Assembly (NCBI GenBank): GCA_041398825.1
Contig: JAWKTX010000011.1
Coordinates: 62,001-126,000 of the forward strand
Length of the DNA stretch: 64,000 nt
Direction of reading: 5' to 3'
Source of the DNA: Planctomycetaceae bacterium
Lineage (GTDB): Bacteria > Planctomycetota > Planctomycetia > Planctomycetales > Planctomycetaceae
Shown one piece after another: positions 25,717-35,196 of the stretch. How positions within the stretch are numbered: the first letter of the stretch is position 1; the number at the start of each line of letters is the position of its first letter. Under the pieces are notes generated by a model, which was given only the letters and a program-made list of their open reading frames with translations, was not told where the DNA came from and searched no databases. A program made the position numbers and the translations under genes.

Positions 25717-26393
25717 TGGAACGATTAATGAACCTGGAAACCAGCCTTTATGCCGACCAGATACGTCGATGGCCCGAAGCCGGTCGCCATATTCTCGCTC
25801 AGTACGATGATAATACGATCATCGTCTATCAGGCGTATCGACCGGAGATCGGGATCTTCGCAGTCAAGAACGGCTACTTCGGCGGCGAGTTCAGTTACAG
25901 CCGAATGAGCTGGATTAAGCCCAATTTCCTGTGGATGATGTACCGCAGTAATTGGGGGCGATCTCAGGGACAGGAAGTCATTCTGGCAATCCGACTACGG
26001 CGACCCTTCTTCGATTCGCTTTTGGAACAGGCCGTCCCATCGTCATTCGTTCCTGAGTTGTTTGAGAGCCATGAAGCGTGGAAAGCAGCCGTTGCACGAT
26101 CCGACGTAAGGCTTCAGTGGGACCCAGACCATACTCCCGGTGGTGGCAAGTGTGAACGCAGAGCAGTTCAACTTGGCCTTCGAGGAAAGACGCTGGAATC
26201 CTTCGGCAAGAGCGAAATCGTTGAGATCATCGACATGAGCGAATTCGTGACTCATCAGCGTGAATTCGTCGGTCATGAAAAATCGGGAACCCTGTTGACT
26301 CCCCTGGAGAAAGTCTATGCCCCGGGAAGTTCCGTTGCCGCAGCCAATATCGGACTGGATGAATGGTCCAACACGTCAGGAGGACGGGAATGA
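25716..26393 (+). CDS. DUF4291 family protein
   Basis: 225 residues. Family landmarks are YADQIRRWPEAGRHILAQYDDNTIIVYQAY, FSYSRMSWIKPNFLWMMYRSNWG, and VRLQWDPDH with RAVQLGLRG. DUF4291 has no known function; the conserved Trp, Lys and Arg residues suggest an enzyme or ligand binder. The start ATG 25716 overlaps the Pth2 stop by one base; a second Met four codons on is also possible. The stop overlaps the VOC start by four bases. Confidence 0.85.
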   Translation: MERLMNLETSLYADQIRRWPEAGRHILAQYDDNTIIVYQAYRPEIGIFAVKNGYFGGEFSYSRMSWIKPNFLWMMYRSNWGRSQGQEVILAIRLRRPFFDSLLEQAVPSSFVPELFESHEAWKAAVARSDVRLQWDPDHTPGGGKCERRAVQLGLRGKTLESFGKSEIVEIIDMSEFVTHQREFVGHEKSGTLLTPLEKVYAPGSSVAAANIGLDEWSNTSGGRE

Positions 26394-26770
26394 CATCACC
26401 CCGACTTAACCTGCTCGTCATTCGCGCAAACGCCCCGGCCCGCACAGTGAGCTTCTACGAAATGCTCGGTCTTCGCTTTCAGGAAGAGCAGCACGGAAAA
26501 GGCCCGATTCACTGGGCTGCGGAATTTAATGGTCTGGTCCTGGAAATTTATCCGGCTCAGTGTCCCGATGAGGTGGACAGCACAACTCGCCTTGGATTCA
26601 GTGTCGGCCACGTGGAATCACTCGTTGCCACACTGCGAGATCAGGGAGTCGAATTTGTAAGTGATCTGAAGCAAACGAAGTGGGGTCTGCGGGCCGTGGT
26701 CAAAGATCCCGATGGTCGGTCGGTGGAGGTGGTGCAATGTGCCAACCTTCTCGATGCGAACGCCGAGTGA
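26390..26770 (+). CDS. VOC (glyoxalase/bleomycin-resistance) superfamily protein
   Basis: 126 residues from ATG 26390, which has AGGAGG eight bases upstream and overlaps the DUF4291 stop; a start at 26363 has no such site. Paired beta-alpha-beta-beta-beta units are visible: LNLLVIRANAPARTVSFYEMLGLRF and LGFSVGHVESLVATLRDQGVEF, ending in VVKDPDGRSVEVVQC. Metal ligands would be His/Glu in the strands, with Glu in VEVVQ. The substrate is unknown. It is the last gene of the coupled operon that begins with HD-Pnk. Confidence 0.85.
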   Translation: MTSPRLNLLVIRANAPARTVSFYEMLGLRFQEEQHGKGPIHWAAEFNGLVLEIYPAQCPDEVDSTTRLGFSVGHVESLVATLRDQGVEFVSDLKQTKWGLRAVVKDPDGRSVEVVQCANLLDANAE

Positions 26771-27201
26771 TGTCTTGTCGCAGAACTCACGAGATTGCTG
26801 ATTCCCGTCCGGTAGCAAATCTCTTCGGAATTGCCTAAGCGCAACCACTCTTCGTCATTCACATGGTTACCCAATAATCCTGATGACCTTGCCAGCCTGC
26901 ATCCTTGCCGAGCTCAGAAAACGATCCGTAACCAGCAATTGGACCAACCTTTGCTAATCACCCGGACCGCGAGGCCAACCGACGGTGCGTGTCAAAGGTC
27001 GTACCACACTCTGACACCCCGGTCTTTAATGTCTCTCACACGACTGCTGTCAGGGAAATTGAAGGACGACGCGACCGCCCCACGAGGCCGGGACTTGTTG
27101 ACAACTTCAAGCTATTCGCAATTTCAATGTCCTGCGACGGAAAGGACAGGCCAGGGTGTATGACGTTCACTGCTCTGCTCTTGATGAAAAAGAAAAATCA
27201 G
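26771..27201. other. Non-coding stretch at the right end of the accessory island
   Basis: About 430 bases with no convincing gene; short frames have biased, non-protein-like composition. No repeat, tRNA or attachment site was seen. This may be the island border. Confidence 0.4.
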
Positions 27202-27230
27202 TTGACACAAAATTAAATGACATGTAATGT
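27202..27230 (+). promoter_or_regulatory. Sigma-70-type promoter of the MarR-pirin-DoxX operon
   Basis: TTGACA (27202-27207), a 17-base spacer, then TAATGT (27225-27230), about 20 bases before the marR start. The spacer and -10 region are AT-rich and include ACATGTAATGT, a candidate operator for autoregulation by the MarR protein. Confidence 0.7.
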
Positions 27231-27249
27231 ATCCACATGAGAGGAAGTC

Positions 27250-27723
27250 ATGTCGAAAAGCCGATTGCAAAACGAACTCAGGAAGAAGCAGCCGTTCGAT
27301 TCGCCCGAACAGGAAGCGATGCTGAACATCCTGCGGACGAACGATCAGTTCCAAAACCGTTTTGGCAGACTATTCCGCGACTTTGGCTTGACCGCCTCGC
27401 AGTACAACGTGCTCCGTATCCTTCGGGGCGAAGGGAAGCGGATGCCCTGTCTCGAAATCGCACAACGTATGATTCAGGTGGTGCCGGCAATGACCGGGCT
27501 GCTGGACCGCCTGGAAAAACAGGAACTCATCACCCGGGAACGCTGTTCCGAGGATCGAAGAGTCATCTATGTCGAACTCACGGAGAAAGCCGGACAACTA
27601 CTGAGCCGGATGGACAGCCCGGTGATCGATCTGCACAAGCAACTCATCGGCCACCTCACGGCAACGGAACTTAGGGAACTCAGCCGACTGCTGGAGAAAG
27701 CTCGCGAAAGTGTGACTGCATAA
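27250..27723 (+). CDS. MarR-family transcriptional regulator
   Basis: 157 residues. The winged helix is clear: LTASQYNVLRILRG, CLEIAQRMIQVVPAMTGLLDRLEKQELI (recognition helix), RERCSEDRRVIYVELTEKAG (wing). N- and C-terminal helices form the dimer interface. RBS GAGAGGAAG lies upstream. It heads an operon with pirin and DoxX genes, a common arrangement in which MarR represses its own operon and responds to phenolic or oxidative signals. Confidence 0.94.
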   Translation: MSKSRLQNELRKKQPFDSPEQEAMLNILRTNDQFQNRFGRLFRDFGLTASQYNVLRILRGEGKRMPCLEIAQRMIQVVPAMTGLLDRLEKQELITRERCSEDRRVIYVELTEKAGQLLSRMDSPVIDLHKQLIGHLTATELRELSRLLEKARESVTA

Positions 27724-27788
27724 CCATTTTTTTGCCCATATGAATCACATATAAACTAATTATCAGTAAGCAATAAACGGAGGAAGCA

Positions 27789-28502
27789 ATGATTCAGATT
27801 CGAAAAGCACACGACCGGGGCCACGCCTACCACGGATGGCTGGACACTCACCACACGTTCTCATTCTCAACGTACCGAGACCCCGATCATATGGGTTTCC
27901 GCTCGCTGCGCGTGATGAATGAGGACATCGTGGCTCCGGGTCAGGGATTCGGGACGCACCCGCATCACGACATGGAAATTGTGACGTACGTCCTTGAAGG
28001 GGCCCTGGAACATAAGGACTCAATGGGCAATGGCGAAATTCTCCGGCCAGGTGAGTTTCAGCGAATGTCAGCGGGCACCGGGATCACGCACAGCGAGTTT
28101 AACCCGTCGGATTCCGAGCCCGTTCATCTGTACCAGATTTGGCTGTTCCCAGAACGCAAAGGAATCGAGCCGAGCTATGAGCAGAAACAATTTCCCATTG
28201 AGGAGCGGCAGAACCGTCTGCGGCTTGTGGCCTCGCAAAACGCAGAAAATGGCTCGCTCCTGATCCACCAGGATGCTCGCATCTATCTGTCAAAGATAGA
28301 CGCTGGTCACAAAGTCAAACATGAGCTTCTGCCGGGGCGTTATGCCTGGCTTCAGGTTCTCCGAGGCCTCGTTGTGCTGAACGGTACCGCATTCAACGGC
28401 ATCACACTGGGCAGCAGCGATGGAGCCGCCATAAGCGACGAGACCATATTGACCATCCAGGCGAATGAAGATGCTGAAATCATGCTGTTTGATCTGGCAT
28501 AA
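27789..28502 (+). CDS. Pirin-family bicupin (YhhW-like)
   Basis: 237 residues, two cupin domains. The metal site in the N-terminal cupin is shown by GFGTHPHHDMEIVTYVLEG and by GTGITHSEFNP. The start MIQIRKAHDRGHAYHGWLDTHHTFSF is typical of YhhW-type pirins, some of which oxidise quercetin. GGAGGAAGC precedes the ATG. The C-terminal cupin (LPGRYAWLQVLRGLVVLNG) lacks metal ligands as usual. Likely controlled by the upstream MarR. Confidence 0.95.
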   Translation: MIQIRKAHDRGHAYHGWLDTHHTFSFSTYRDPDHMGFRSLRVMNEDIVAPGQGFGTHPHHDMEIVTYVLEGALEHKDSMGNGEILRPGEFQRMSAGTGITHSEFNPSDSEPVHLYQIWLFPERKGIEPSYEQKQFPIEERQNRLRLVASQNAENGSLLIHQDARIYLSKIDAGHKVKHELLPGRYAWLQVLRGLVVLNGTAFNGITLGSSDGAAISDETILTIQANEDAEIMLFDLA

Positions 28503-28543
28503 CCTAACGACGAAGAATCACCAAGACAAAAGGAGAACTATTG

Positions 28544-28963
28544 ATGCAGGCAGTCGCTTCGGCCCTGGGCCGTCTTATGATCGCAACTATCTTTCTGATG
28601 AGTGCGATCGGCAACAAGATTCCTCAGTTCAACAACGTCGCCACTTATATGTCCTCCGAAGGAATACCCATGCCGCAGGTCATGCTGGTTGGCGCCATCG
28701 TGTTTCTGATCGCCGGGAGCCTGTCCGTGATCGCCGGGTACAAGACCCGAATTGGCGCGGCTCTGCTGTTGATATTTCTGGCCCTCGCCACTTACTTCTT
28801 CCACGATTTCTGGAGCTTTGAAGGGCAGGAGCAGCAGACGCAGATGATCCAGTTCATGAAGAATCTGTCGCTGATGGGAACAATGGTCTTTCTGGTGGCG
28901 AACGGAGCCGGGTCCTTCAGCATCGACTCCCGGAACAACCCAGCGGTGCCACCTGCGCCGTAA
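28544..28963 (+). CDS. DoxX-family membrane protein
   Basis: 139 residues from ATG 28544 (AGGAG eight bases before); a TTG three bases earlier is less likely. Four membrane helices: LGRLMIATIFLMSAIG, VMLVGAIVFLIAGSLSVIAG, GAALLLIFLALATYFFHDFW and LMGTMVFLVANGAG. DoxX proteins are often induced by oxidants or aromatics and may be part of a membrane oxidoreductase. It is the last gene of the MarR operon. Confidence 0.92.
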   Translation: MQAVASALGRLMIATIFLMSAIGNKIPQFNNVATYMSSEGIPMPQVMLVGAIVFLIAGSLSVIAGYKTRIGAALLLIFLALATYFFHDFWSFEGQEQQTQMIQFMKNLSLMGTMVFLVANGAGSFSIDSRNNPAVPPAP

Positions 28964-29161
28964 CAAAAGCTTTTGGAGACGAGGGATGACGCCAGATGTC
29001 CAGAAATTCCCAGTGGATTGCATTCCCTGGCGATAGCAAATCGAACGGATCAGAAAGAGTTTGCCTGCCGACAATTGCCTGAGCGGGAGTGTATTATGCA
29101 GGCGTTGGCAACTGAGAAGAGGAACGAAGGCCTCGGTACCGAATTGCTTTGAGCAATTCAT

Positions 29162-30361
29162 TCAAGACGGTCTGGAGATGCGTTGAATGATTTCGCCGGT
29201 CAGTTTATCGCGAAGGATGAGCCTGGCACTTCCGTCTGGCATTTTCTCTTCTTTAATGAGCAGGTGTGTTTCATCGAATTCCCGCGTCTTACCAACGCGG
29301 CGGACGGCGTCCTGCCCACGCCAGATCGGCAACGCAACGGATTCCCACTTCTTACTATCTGCGGATCGATAAGCAGCATCGATAATCGCGTTCACGATGT
29401 AGCCGTCGTAGAAATCCTCCATCGGTCTGCGATTTTCTTCCAGCGCATTCAGGGCATCGGCAAACATATCGGTGTAACCCAGGGCGGCGGCTTCGTCACC
29501 GACTGGAAACAGCCAACCCGATTCTGTTTCGGCTTTTTCTGCAACGTAACCTTTCTGGCCACCGGCCGAAAACATCTCGGTGCCGGTTCGCAACCAATGG
29601 TTTAACCAAATCGTGCCATCCGTGCCTGCAACCTCATCCCGCAGATCCATTCCGCCTCGAAATGCCCAACTCACTTCAAACTGACCAATTGCACCATTCG
29701 CATATTTCACCATGCCAACAGCGTGATCTTCGGCTTCAATTGGATGCACCTGAGTATCAGCCCAGCAAATCACCTCGATCGGGCGGATGTCCTTGCCAAT
29801 GAAATTTCGCGCAATCTCGATGCAGTGGCATCCCATATCAACAATTGCCCCGCCGCCGGACAGCTCTCGATTCCAGAACCAGTCGCTGTGCGGCCCGGGA
29901 TGTGTTTCTCTTGAACGAACCCAGAGCACATCCCCGATCGCTCCCGCTCGGACAGATTCCAGTGCCTTCAGAGTCTTTGGGGTGTAGACAAGATCTTCCA
30001 GATACGCATGATAGACCCCGGCCTGTTCAACCACCTGCAGCATTCTCAGTGCCTCGTCCGCATTCCTGCCGAGGGGCTTCGTACAAAGAATCGCTTTTCC
30101 TGCTTTGGCGGCGGCGGTCACGGCTTCTTCATGAAGATGATTCGGCAAGCCGACGATGACCGCATCGATATCCGGACAATCCACGGCCTGCTGAAGGTCC
30201 GTCGTATGGAGTGGAATGTTGTACTGCCTGGCGAATTCAGATGCTCGAGATTCCGTCCTCGAATAGACCAGCGAAATTCGATCACGGGACCTCTTGCCGT
30301 GAAGTGATTCGGTATAGAACCGGCCGATTAACCCCGTGCCGAGTAAAGCGATTCGGGTCAT
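29162..30361 (-). CDS. Gfo/Idh/MocA-family NAD(P)-dependent oxidoreductase
   Basis: 399 residues. The Rossmann fold starts with IALLGTGLIGRFYTESL. The catalytic-site motif is ILCTKPLGRNADEAL (family EKP as TKP). The C-terminal beta-sheet domain has GGGAIVDMGCHCIEIAR with the conserved Asp/His pair. Members oxidise sugars, cyclitols or related compounds; planctomycetes have many copies. Converges with DoxX and is followed by the TraB-like gene in the opposite-upstream position on the same strand. Confidence 0.94.
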   Translation of the reverse strand: MTRIALLGTGLIGRFYTESLHGKRSRDRISLVYSRTESRASEFARQYNIPLHTTDLQQAVDCPDIDAVIVGLPNHLHEEAVTAAAKAGKAILCTKPLGRNADEALRMLQVVEQAGVYHAYLEDLVYTPKTLKALESVRAGAIGDVLWVRSRETHPGPHSDWFWNRELSGGGAIVDMGCHCIEIARNFIGKDIRPIEVICWADTQVHPIEAEDHAVGMVKYANGAIGQFEVSWAFRGGMDLRDEVAGTDGTIWLNHWLRTGTEMFSAGGQKGYVAEKAETESGWLFPVGDEAAALGYTDMFADALNALEENRRPMEDFYDGYIVNAIIDAAYRSADSKKWESVALPIWRGQDAVRRVGKTREFDETHLLIKEEKMPDGSARLILRDKLTGEIIQRISRPS

Positions 30362-30406
30362 GTTTGTCTCATCGTCGAACTGAACTGATGGATCGATTTC
30401 CGGACT

Positions 30407-31483
30407 CTACTTCGTGTCGTCATTTTCGGGAGGGCGAAGATGCCACGCGACGAGCCATGATTCCGCGGAACGCACGAATCTGAAATCGTTGACCATTCGT
30501 TTTTCCATGTCCCCGAAGTGACCGGCTCCATAAAAGACGCCGATTTTTCGGTGCCCTTTCTTAAGCTCCGATCGAAGTACTTTTAATGCGGCGAGATTTC
30601 GCTCGGTGATAATTGTCGACGTGCCATCACTTCCCGCAAACGGATCAATGTCGCCAGCTTTGGCAAGCTGTGCGGCGGCAATGCGTCGAATTCGGTATAC
30701 GCGGTCATTCGACAAAGCAGACAGCACCACGTCCAGATTTGTCGCCAATGGATTTTGTTCCTGCCCCATGGCTTTTGCCATCTCCCGGGCGAGCATCTGC
30801 GAAAACGATTCACCACGGCTCTTCATCGTCTCTTCAAATTGTTCGGCCGTCATATCGGCATGAACAAAATTCGGATTCGTGTAGTCCACAGCTGACAATT
30901 GAAAGTCCAGCCCCAAAGCGTCCTTCATTCCGAGCTGCAATACGGAAATCGCCGTCAGTCCGACCTTGGCTTCTGTCCATTCATCCTCATCTGTCAATGC
31001 TTTCCTTGCTGAAGCTTTGCCGCCCGGCCGAAGATTTCGCCTCACAGCTTCTTCAGGCATGACGGCTTCAAACAGCACCACATCGTATTCCTGAAACATC
31101 GCATTCAGTTTTTCGTAGTAGCCGGTTTCCCCCAGATGGACCGCGCCGATCAGGTCTACTGTTGCTCCGGGGAAATCGGGAGAATCTGTCATCGTGACGA
31201 CAGATGTTTCGAGGGCTACTGCCAGTCGGCGGTCATTCTTGCGGATACGAACGTATTCGTGATTGCGTTCACTTTCGGCGGCGGGCTCTCCAGTTTGAGG
31301 CTTCGTTTTCTCGCCAGCCTTCTCTTTCTCCTGCTGAGCGTTTACTTGCCCCGGCAGGGCCGCCATACAAAGCAGCGACAATATGCTGAGGCAAGCGATC
31401 GCTCCTGCTTTCCTGCTGGAAGATTGCGCTGAAGTAGATTTCACGAAAGTGACGGCCGAACCGTTGTTATCATGCCATGCCAT
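30407..31483 (-). CDS. Secreted TraB/GumN-like (TIKI-fold) protein
   Basis: 358 residues. A hydrophobic segment at ~27-48 ending VNAQQ is a signal peptide. A charged linker follows. The core begins VDLIGAVHLGETGYYEKLN, the GX2H motif of the TraB/PrgY/GumN/TIKI superfamily, with Glu in VVLFEAVMPEE. The second motif is ITERN and IGVFYGAGHFGDMEKRM near the end. Family members include metalloproteases. The start ATG lies in a run of three overlapping CATGC units; only this one is in frame. Confidence 0.85.
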   Translation of the reverse strand: MAWHDNNGSAVTFVKSTSAQSSSRKAGAIACLSILSLLCMAALPGQVNAQQEKEKAGEKTKPQTGEPAAESERNHEYVRIRKNDRRLAVALETSVVTMTDSPDFPGATVDLIGAVHLGETGYYEKLNAMFQEYDVVLFEAVMPEEAVRRNLRPGGKASARKALTDEDEWTEAKVGLTAISVLQLGMKDALGLDFQLSAVDYTNPNFVHADMTAEQFEETMKSRGESFSQMLAREMAKAMGQEQNPLATNLDVVLSALSNDRVYRIRRIAAAQLAKAGDIDPFAGSDGTSTIITERNLAALKVLRSELKKGHRKIGVFYGAGHFGDMEKRMVNDFRFVRSAESWLVAWHLRPPENDDTK

Positions 31484-31845
31484 GCCAGGGTACTCTTAAA
31501 GAAAACTTAAAACCCAGGACCCGCGAAGTAACCAGGCGATTCATCGTTTCCGGAAAACTTCCCAGCCCGAATACTAACGAAGAGCACCGTCAGTCGCGAT
31601 ACAGCTCGCTGGTTTGACAGCTTCTTCACAGACGGAACGACTTTATTGTGCTGATTCCGGCAGGAAATGCATCAAATTCCGCGACATCTGCGACGATCGT
31701 GCCTCTTTTCTCGCGTATTGTCGGAGGATTGCAGGTGTCCGGATTCCTGGTATCTGGGCATTTCGTTACAGAAAGATTAGAGTGCCGGAACAGGCCGAGC
31801 ACCGACCGTCCTTCACTGTCTCCCTAAGAAACTGTTGATCTTCTG
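31484..31845. other. Divergent promoter region
   Basis: About 360 bases between the TraB-like gene and the large exported protein. It must carry two promoters; none stands out. A 74-codon frame at 31614 has no supporting motif or ribosome site. Confidence 0.4.
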
Positions 31846-34221
31846 GTGGTACAACCAAATTTTTTTCTGCGAATTTTTTCGATCTGCCTCGCTGCGTTTG
31901 GTGCCGTTTTCTTGTTGACGCATCCAGGCCTTGCGTCTGCGCCGCCCACTCCTCCGCAAGCGGGAGCAGTCCGCCTCGACAATGGAATGATTCTGCACGG
32001 AAACTGCTGGACCACCAACACGTTTCAAATGACGGATCCTGTCATTGACCTGGGGATTTCCCTTCGCTGTATAGATCAGGGGTATCGCCGAGTCTTCGTA
32101 GGCAGTCGTACGAGTTCGACAACGATTCCCAATCCGAATGACTGGCCTGTGCAGAGTTTCGCAATCCCTCAGAAACGCACAGGCCGTGACAGACTACCGC
32201 AGATCGTGGGACCGATTGGCTTTGCTCCGTTCCAGCCGGATGGAACGACAACGGTAAGAGTGCAGACAAGTCGAGGAAAGGTTGAAGAGATTCGACTTGG
32301 CATCGTTCAGGTGAATGAACTGTTCGCCGAAGCAATCGGTTTGACCCACAACTGGAAACTGAAAGTCTCGACACGCACTTTGCCGGCGGGGATCCTTTTC
32401 CCCGGCATGCTCTCCACGACACCCGGGTTCGAAAAAGATGGCTTCAAAAGACTCGATGTTGCAAAAATGCTGATCAAGGCTGAGCGTATCGATGAAGCGG
32501 CGGCTGTTCTCTCATCCATTCAGGAGGACTTCCCGGATATTGCCGACCAGATTCCGCAACTGCGAACCGAACTCCTCACGGCAAGAGGCAGGCAATTGCT
32601 TTCCGTCCTGGATCATCGCTTTCAGGGAGGCCAGTACCGACTGGCACAGAATGCCGGGCGACTATTCCCAACCGAAGATCTGGCTCCGGAAGTGCTCCTG
32701 CAGGCCAGGCAGCTTGCAACAACCGTCGATCAAATCGACGCAAGGTGCAACGCCGTTCGCCTGAAGCTGAACAGTCTTGTCGCTCGAATCTCAGACGAAT
32801 CACTTCAGCAACGTACCAGTCTCGTGATCCCGGAAATCATCGCAGGAATTCACCCCGACACGATCGATCGCTTTGCGGCATTCGAGCTTCTGTCGGCTGC
32901 CGATGACCTGCCCGCTGAAGCTTCACTGGCCCTGGCAATATCCGGCTGGATCATTGGTACCGAAAACGCCCTCCAGAATCTGGAAGAGTCGCTTGGTCTG
33001 TTCGAAGCGCGGCAATTGGTGATTGATTACCTTTTGTCGACACCTTCGGAGAGCGCTTACCGTGCCGAACTTCAACAACGGATCGGCGACCTGGAAGGTG
33101 TCAGCGCTGAGCGTCTGGGTTCGCTCATACTTCAGCTTCCTGCAATCGATCCACCACGACTTTCAATGGACATGAATCCGGCAAGTCGACGATATCGAAC
33201 AGAAGCGATGGAAGGTCTGCCGGCGATGGCCATTCAACTACCGCCTGAATTCAATCCACATCGACTGTACCCGGTCGTCCTTGCATTCGCTCGCGAGGGT
33301 ATTTCCATTGATGACACGGTTTCATTCTGGGGACCGCATGCGGACAACTACGGAAGCATTGTTGCCAGCATCGAGTTATTCGAAACAAACGCAGCCGATT
33401 ACGACGCGTCTGCAGTTCAGCACGCACTGTTCCTGAATGCGCTCAGGCATCTCAAACATACGCTGCCTGTCGATGATGATCGCATATTTGCCGTGGGCCA
33501 TGGCATGGGCAGTGAAGCAGCCATTGACATGGCAACGTCACACAGCGATTCAATCGCCGGAGTCGTTTCGATCTCCGGAATGGGGCGTCGACACTTCCAG
33601 TGGACGGCCATGAACAATCCCGATCTGCCCTGGTACATTGTCATCGGTGAAGGGCAGGGCAACTGGTTCGAACGAATGCGATACCTGCTGACACAGCTTT
33701 TCAAACGCGACACCAGGTCGAAACAACTGGCCGATGTCCTGCTTGCCATTTATCCCGACCGTGGCTTCGAAAGCTACCAGGAAGAACTTCCCGAAGTGTT
33801 CGAATGGATGCAGTTTCAAAAGAGAAATATGCAACCCGAGCTCATCAATGCTCAGCTACTCCGATCGACAGACAGACGCTGGGCATGGATCGAAGCTGGC
33901 TCGTTGCCCGCTCAGTTTGCTCAACTTGACCAACCAACCGTTTGGAGCGACAGTTCCTTCCGCGCAGGCGAATTGACCGCACGACTGACCGCAGGAAATG
34001 GCATTCTGATCAGCCAGTGCCCCGGAAGTTCGGTGACTGTCCGCCTGGGACCAGACATGCCACTGCTCGACTTTCAGAAACCCATCACGATCCAGTTTGG
34101 ACGTCTCCGGCGTTCGATAGACTACTCGCCATCAATGTCAGATATGCTCGAAGACCTTTACGAAACCGGCGAACGCAAAAGGCTGTGTCTGATGAAGGTT
34201 CAACTGGGAACAGCTCCCTGA
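31846..34221 (+). CDS. Large exported protein with a C-terminal alpha/beta-hydrolase-like domain
   Basis: 791 residues from GTG 31846. Signal peptide FLRIFSICLAAFGAVFLL...GLASA. Residues ~40-200 are beta-rich; ~210-430 are helical (TPR-like AKMLIKAERIDEAAAVLSSI). Residues ~440-700 resemble an alpha/beta hydrolase: YPVVLAFAREG, DDDRIFAVGHGMGSEAAIDMA (nucleophile-elbow-like GHGMGS), and VVSISGMGRRHFQW. It might be an esterase or peptidase, but the acid and base residues are not certain. It lies 11 bases before ribF. Planctomycete lineage protein of unknown function. Confidence 0.75.
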   Translation: MVQPNFFLRIFSICLAAFGAVFLLTHPGLASAPPTPPQAGAVRLDNGMILHGNCWTTNTFQMTDPVIDLGISLRCIDQGYRRVFVGSRTSSTTIPNPNDWPVQSFAIPQKRTGRDRLPQIVGPIGFAPFQPDGTTTVRVQTSRGKVEEIRLGIVQVNELFAEAIGLTHNWKLKVSTRTLPAGILFPGMLSTTPGFEKDGFKRLDVAKMLIKAERIDEAAAVLSSIQEDFPDIADQIPQLRTELLTARGRQLLSVLDHRFQGGQYRLAQNAGRLFPTEDLAPEVLLQARQLATTVDQIDARCNAVRLKLNSLVARISDESLQQRTSLVIPEIIAGIHPDTIDRFAAFELLSAADDLPAEASLALAISGWIIGTENALQNLEESLGLFEARQLVIDYLLSTPSESAYRAELQQRIGDLEGVSAERLGSLILQLPAIDPPRLSMDMNPASRRYRTEAMEGLPAMAIQLPPEFNPHRLYPVVLAFAREGISIDDTVSFWGPHADNYGSIVASIELFETNAADYDASAVQHALFLNALRHLKHTLPVDDDRIFAVGHGMGSEAAIDMATSHSDSIAGVVSISGMGRRHFQWTAMNNPDLPWYIVIGEGQGNWFERMRYLLTQLFKRDTRSKQLADVLLAIYPDRGFESYQEELPEVFEWMQFQKRNMQPELINAQLLRSTDRRWAWIEAGSLPAQFAQLDQPTVWSDSSFRAGELTARLTAGNGILISQCPGSSVTVRLGPDMPLLDFQKPITIQFGRLRRSIDYSPSMSDMLEDLYETGERKRLCLMKVQLGTAP

Positions 34222-34232
34222 AAACAGAACAC

Positions 34233-35153
34233 ATGCTCAGTTTTGATTTCGTACCGGACTCGGCAAGAAACGGTTGTATTTCGATCGGCAACTTCGACGG
34301 TGTGCATCGTGGTCACCGGATAATGCTCGATTCTCTGGTGGCGCTGGCAAGGCAAGTACGCACTCACACCGTGGCTGTCACGTTCCACCCGCACCCGGTA
34401 GCCGTGTTACGGCCGGACTTTGCCCCTCCAATCCTCACCGACATCCCGGAACGAATTCGACTGCTGAAGCAGGCTGGAATGGACCACGTCGTGGTGCTTC
34501 CAGTCACGTCCGAGTTGATGGCTATGTCCGCCCGGCAGTTTTTTGACAGCTTCGTTGTGAATCAATTACAGGCTCGCGGCATGACTGAAGGCGTCAACTT
34601 TCGCTTTGGTCGTAATCGCCTCGCCGGCACAAGCGAACTTCAGCAAATGTGCGATGGCGCGGATATCCGGCTGCAGCTCACAGACATAGTGACCACCGAA
34701 TCATTTGAGATTTCTTCAAGCCGAATTCGCAAACTGCTTGTGCATGGTCAAATTGCAGAAGCATGCACACTTCTCGGACATCCCTACACCATCAGCGGCG
34801 TCGTTTCCGCGGGCGCGGGACGCGGCACAGGAATTGGATTCCCCACCGCCAATCTCGAACGAATACCGACACTGGTTCCTTCTGCAGGAGTCTATGCGGG
34901 ACTCACAACCATCAACGGAACGAACTATGTTGTCGCAGTGCATATCGGACCGAACCCGACATTTGCAGACGGACGACATAAAGTCGAATGCCACATCGAT
35001 CAGTTCACAGGGTCACTCTACGGTACGGAGTTGTCGGTCCAGCTGATCGCCGAAGTCCGAACGCTGCAAAGCTTTGCCTCACCGGCGGAACTCGTCGCTC
35101 AAATTGAAGTCGATGTTCAATCCTGCCGGCGGATTGTATCTCCTTATCTGTAG
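34233..35153 (+). CDS. ribF: Bifunctional riboflavin kinase / FAD synthetase
   Basis: 306 residues. It phosphorylates riboflavin to FMN, then adenylates to FAD. N-terminal adenylyltransferase domain: CISIGNFDGVHRGHRIML (GxFDGxHxGH), TFHPHPVAVL, and SSSRIRKLL (the ISSSxIR motif). C-terminal flavokinase: GTGIGFPTANL (metal/ATP site), SAGVYAGL, and the catalytic Glu/His region VECHIDQF. ATG 34233 gives the normal length; longer readings run through the previous gene. Confidence 0.96.
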   Translation: MLSFDFVPDSARNGCISIGNFDGVHRGHRIMLDSLVALARQVRTHTVAVTFHPHPVAVLRPDFAPPILTDIPERIRLLKQAGMDHVVVLPVTSELMAMSARQFFDSFVVNQLQARGMTEGVNFRFGRNRLAGTSELQQMCDGADIRLQLTDIVTTESFEISSSRIRKLLVHGQIAEACTLLGHPYTISGVVSAGAGRGTGIGFPTANLERIPTLVPSAGVYAGLTTINGTNYVVAVHIGPNPTFADGRHKVECHIDQFTGSLYGTELSVQLIAEVRTLQSFASPAELVAQIEVDVQSCRRIVSPYL

Positions 35154-35196
35154 ATGGCATGGCTGCTGTTCGGTGCAGATCATCGTTGGACTCAGA

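Noticed and set aside
33942..34232. A longer N-terminus for RibF
   Set aside because: It runs through the end of the upstream gene in another frame; the ATG at 34233 gives the normal family start.
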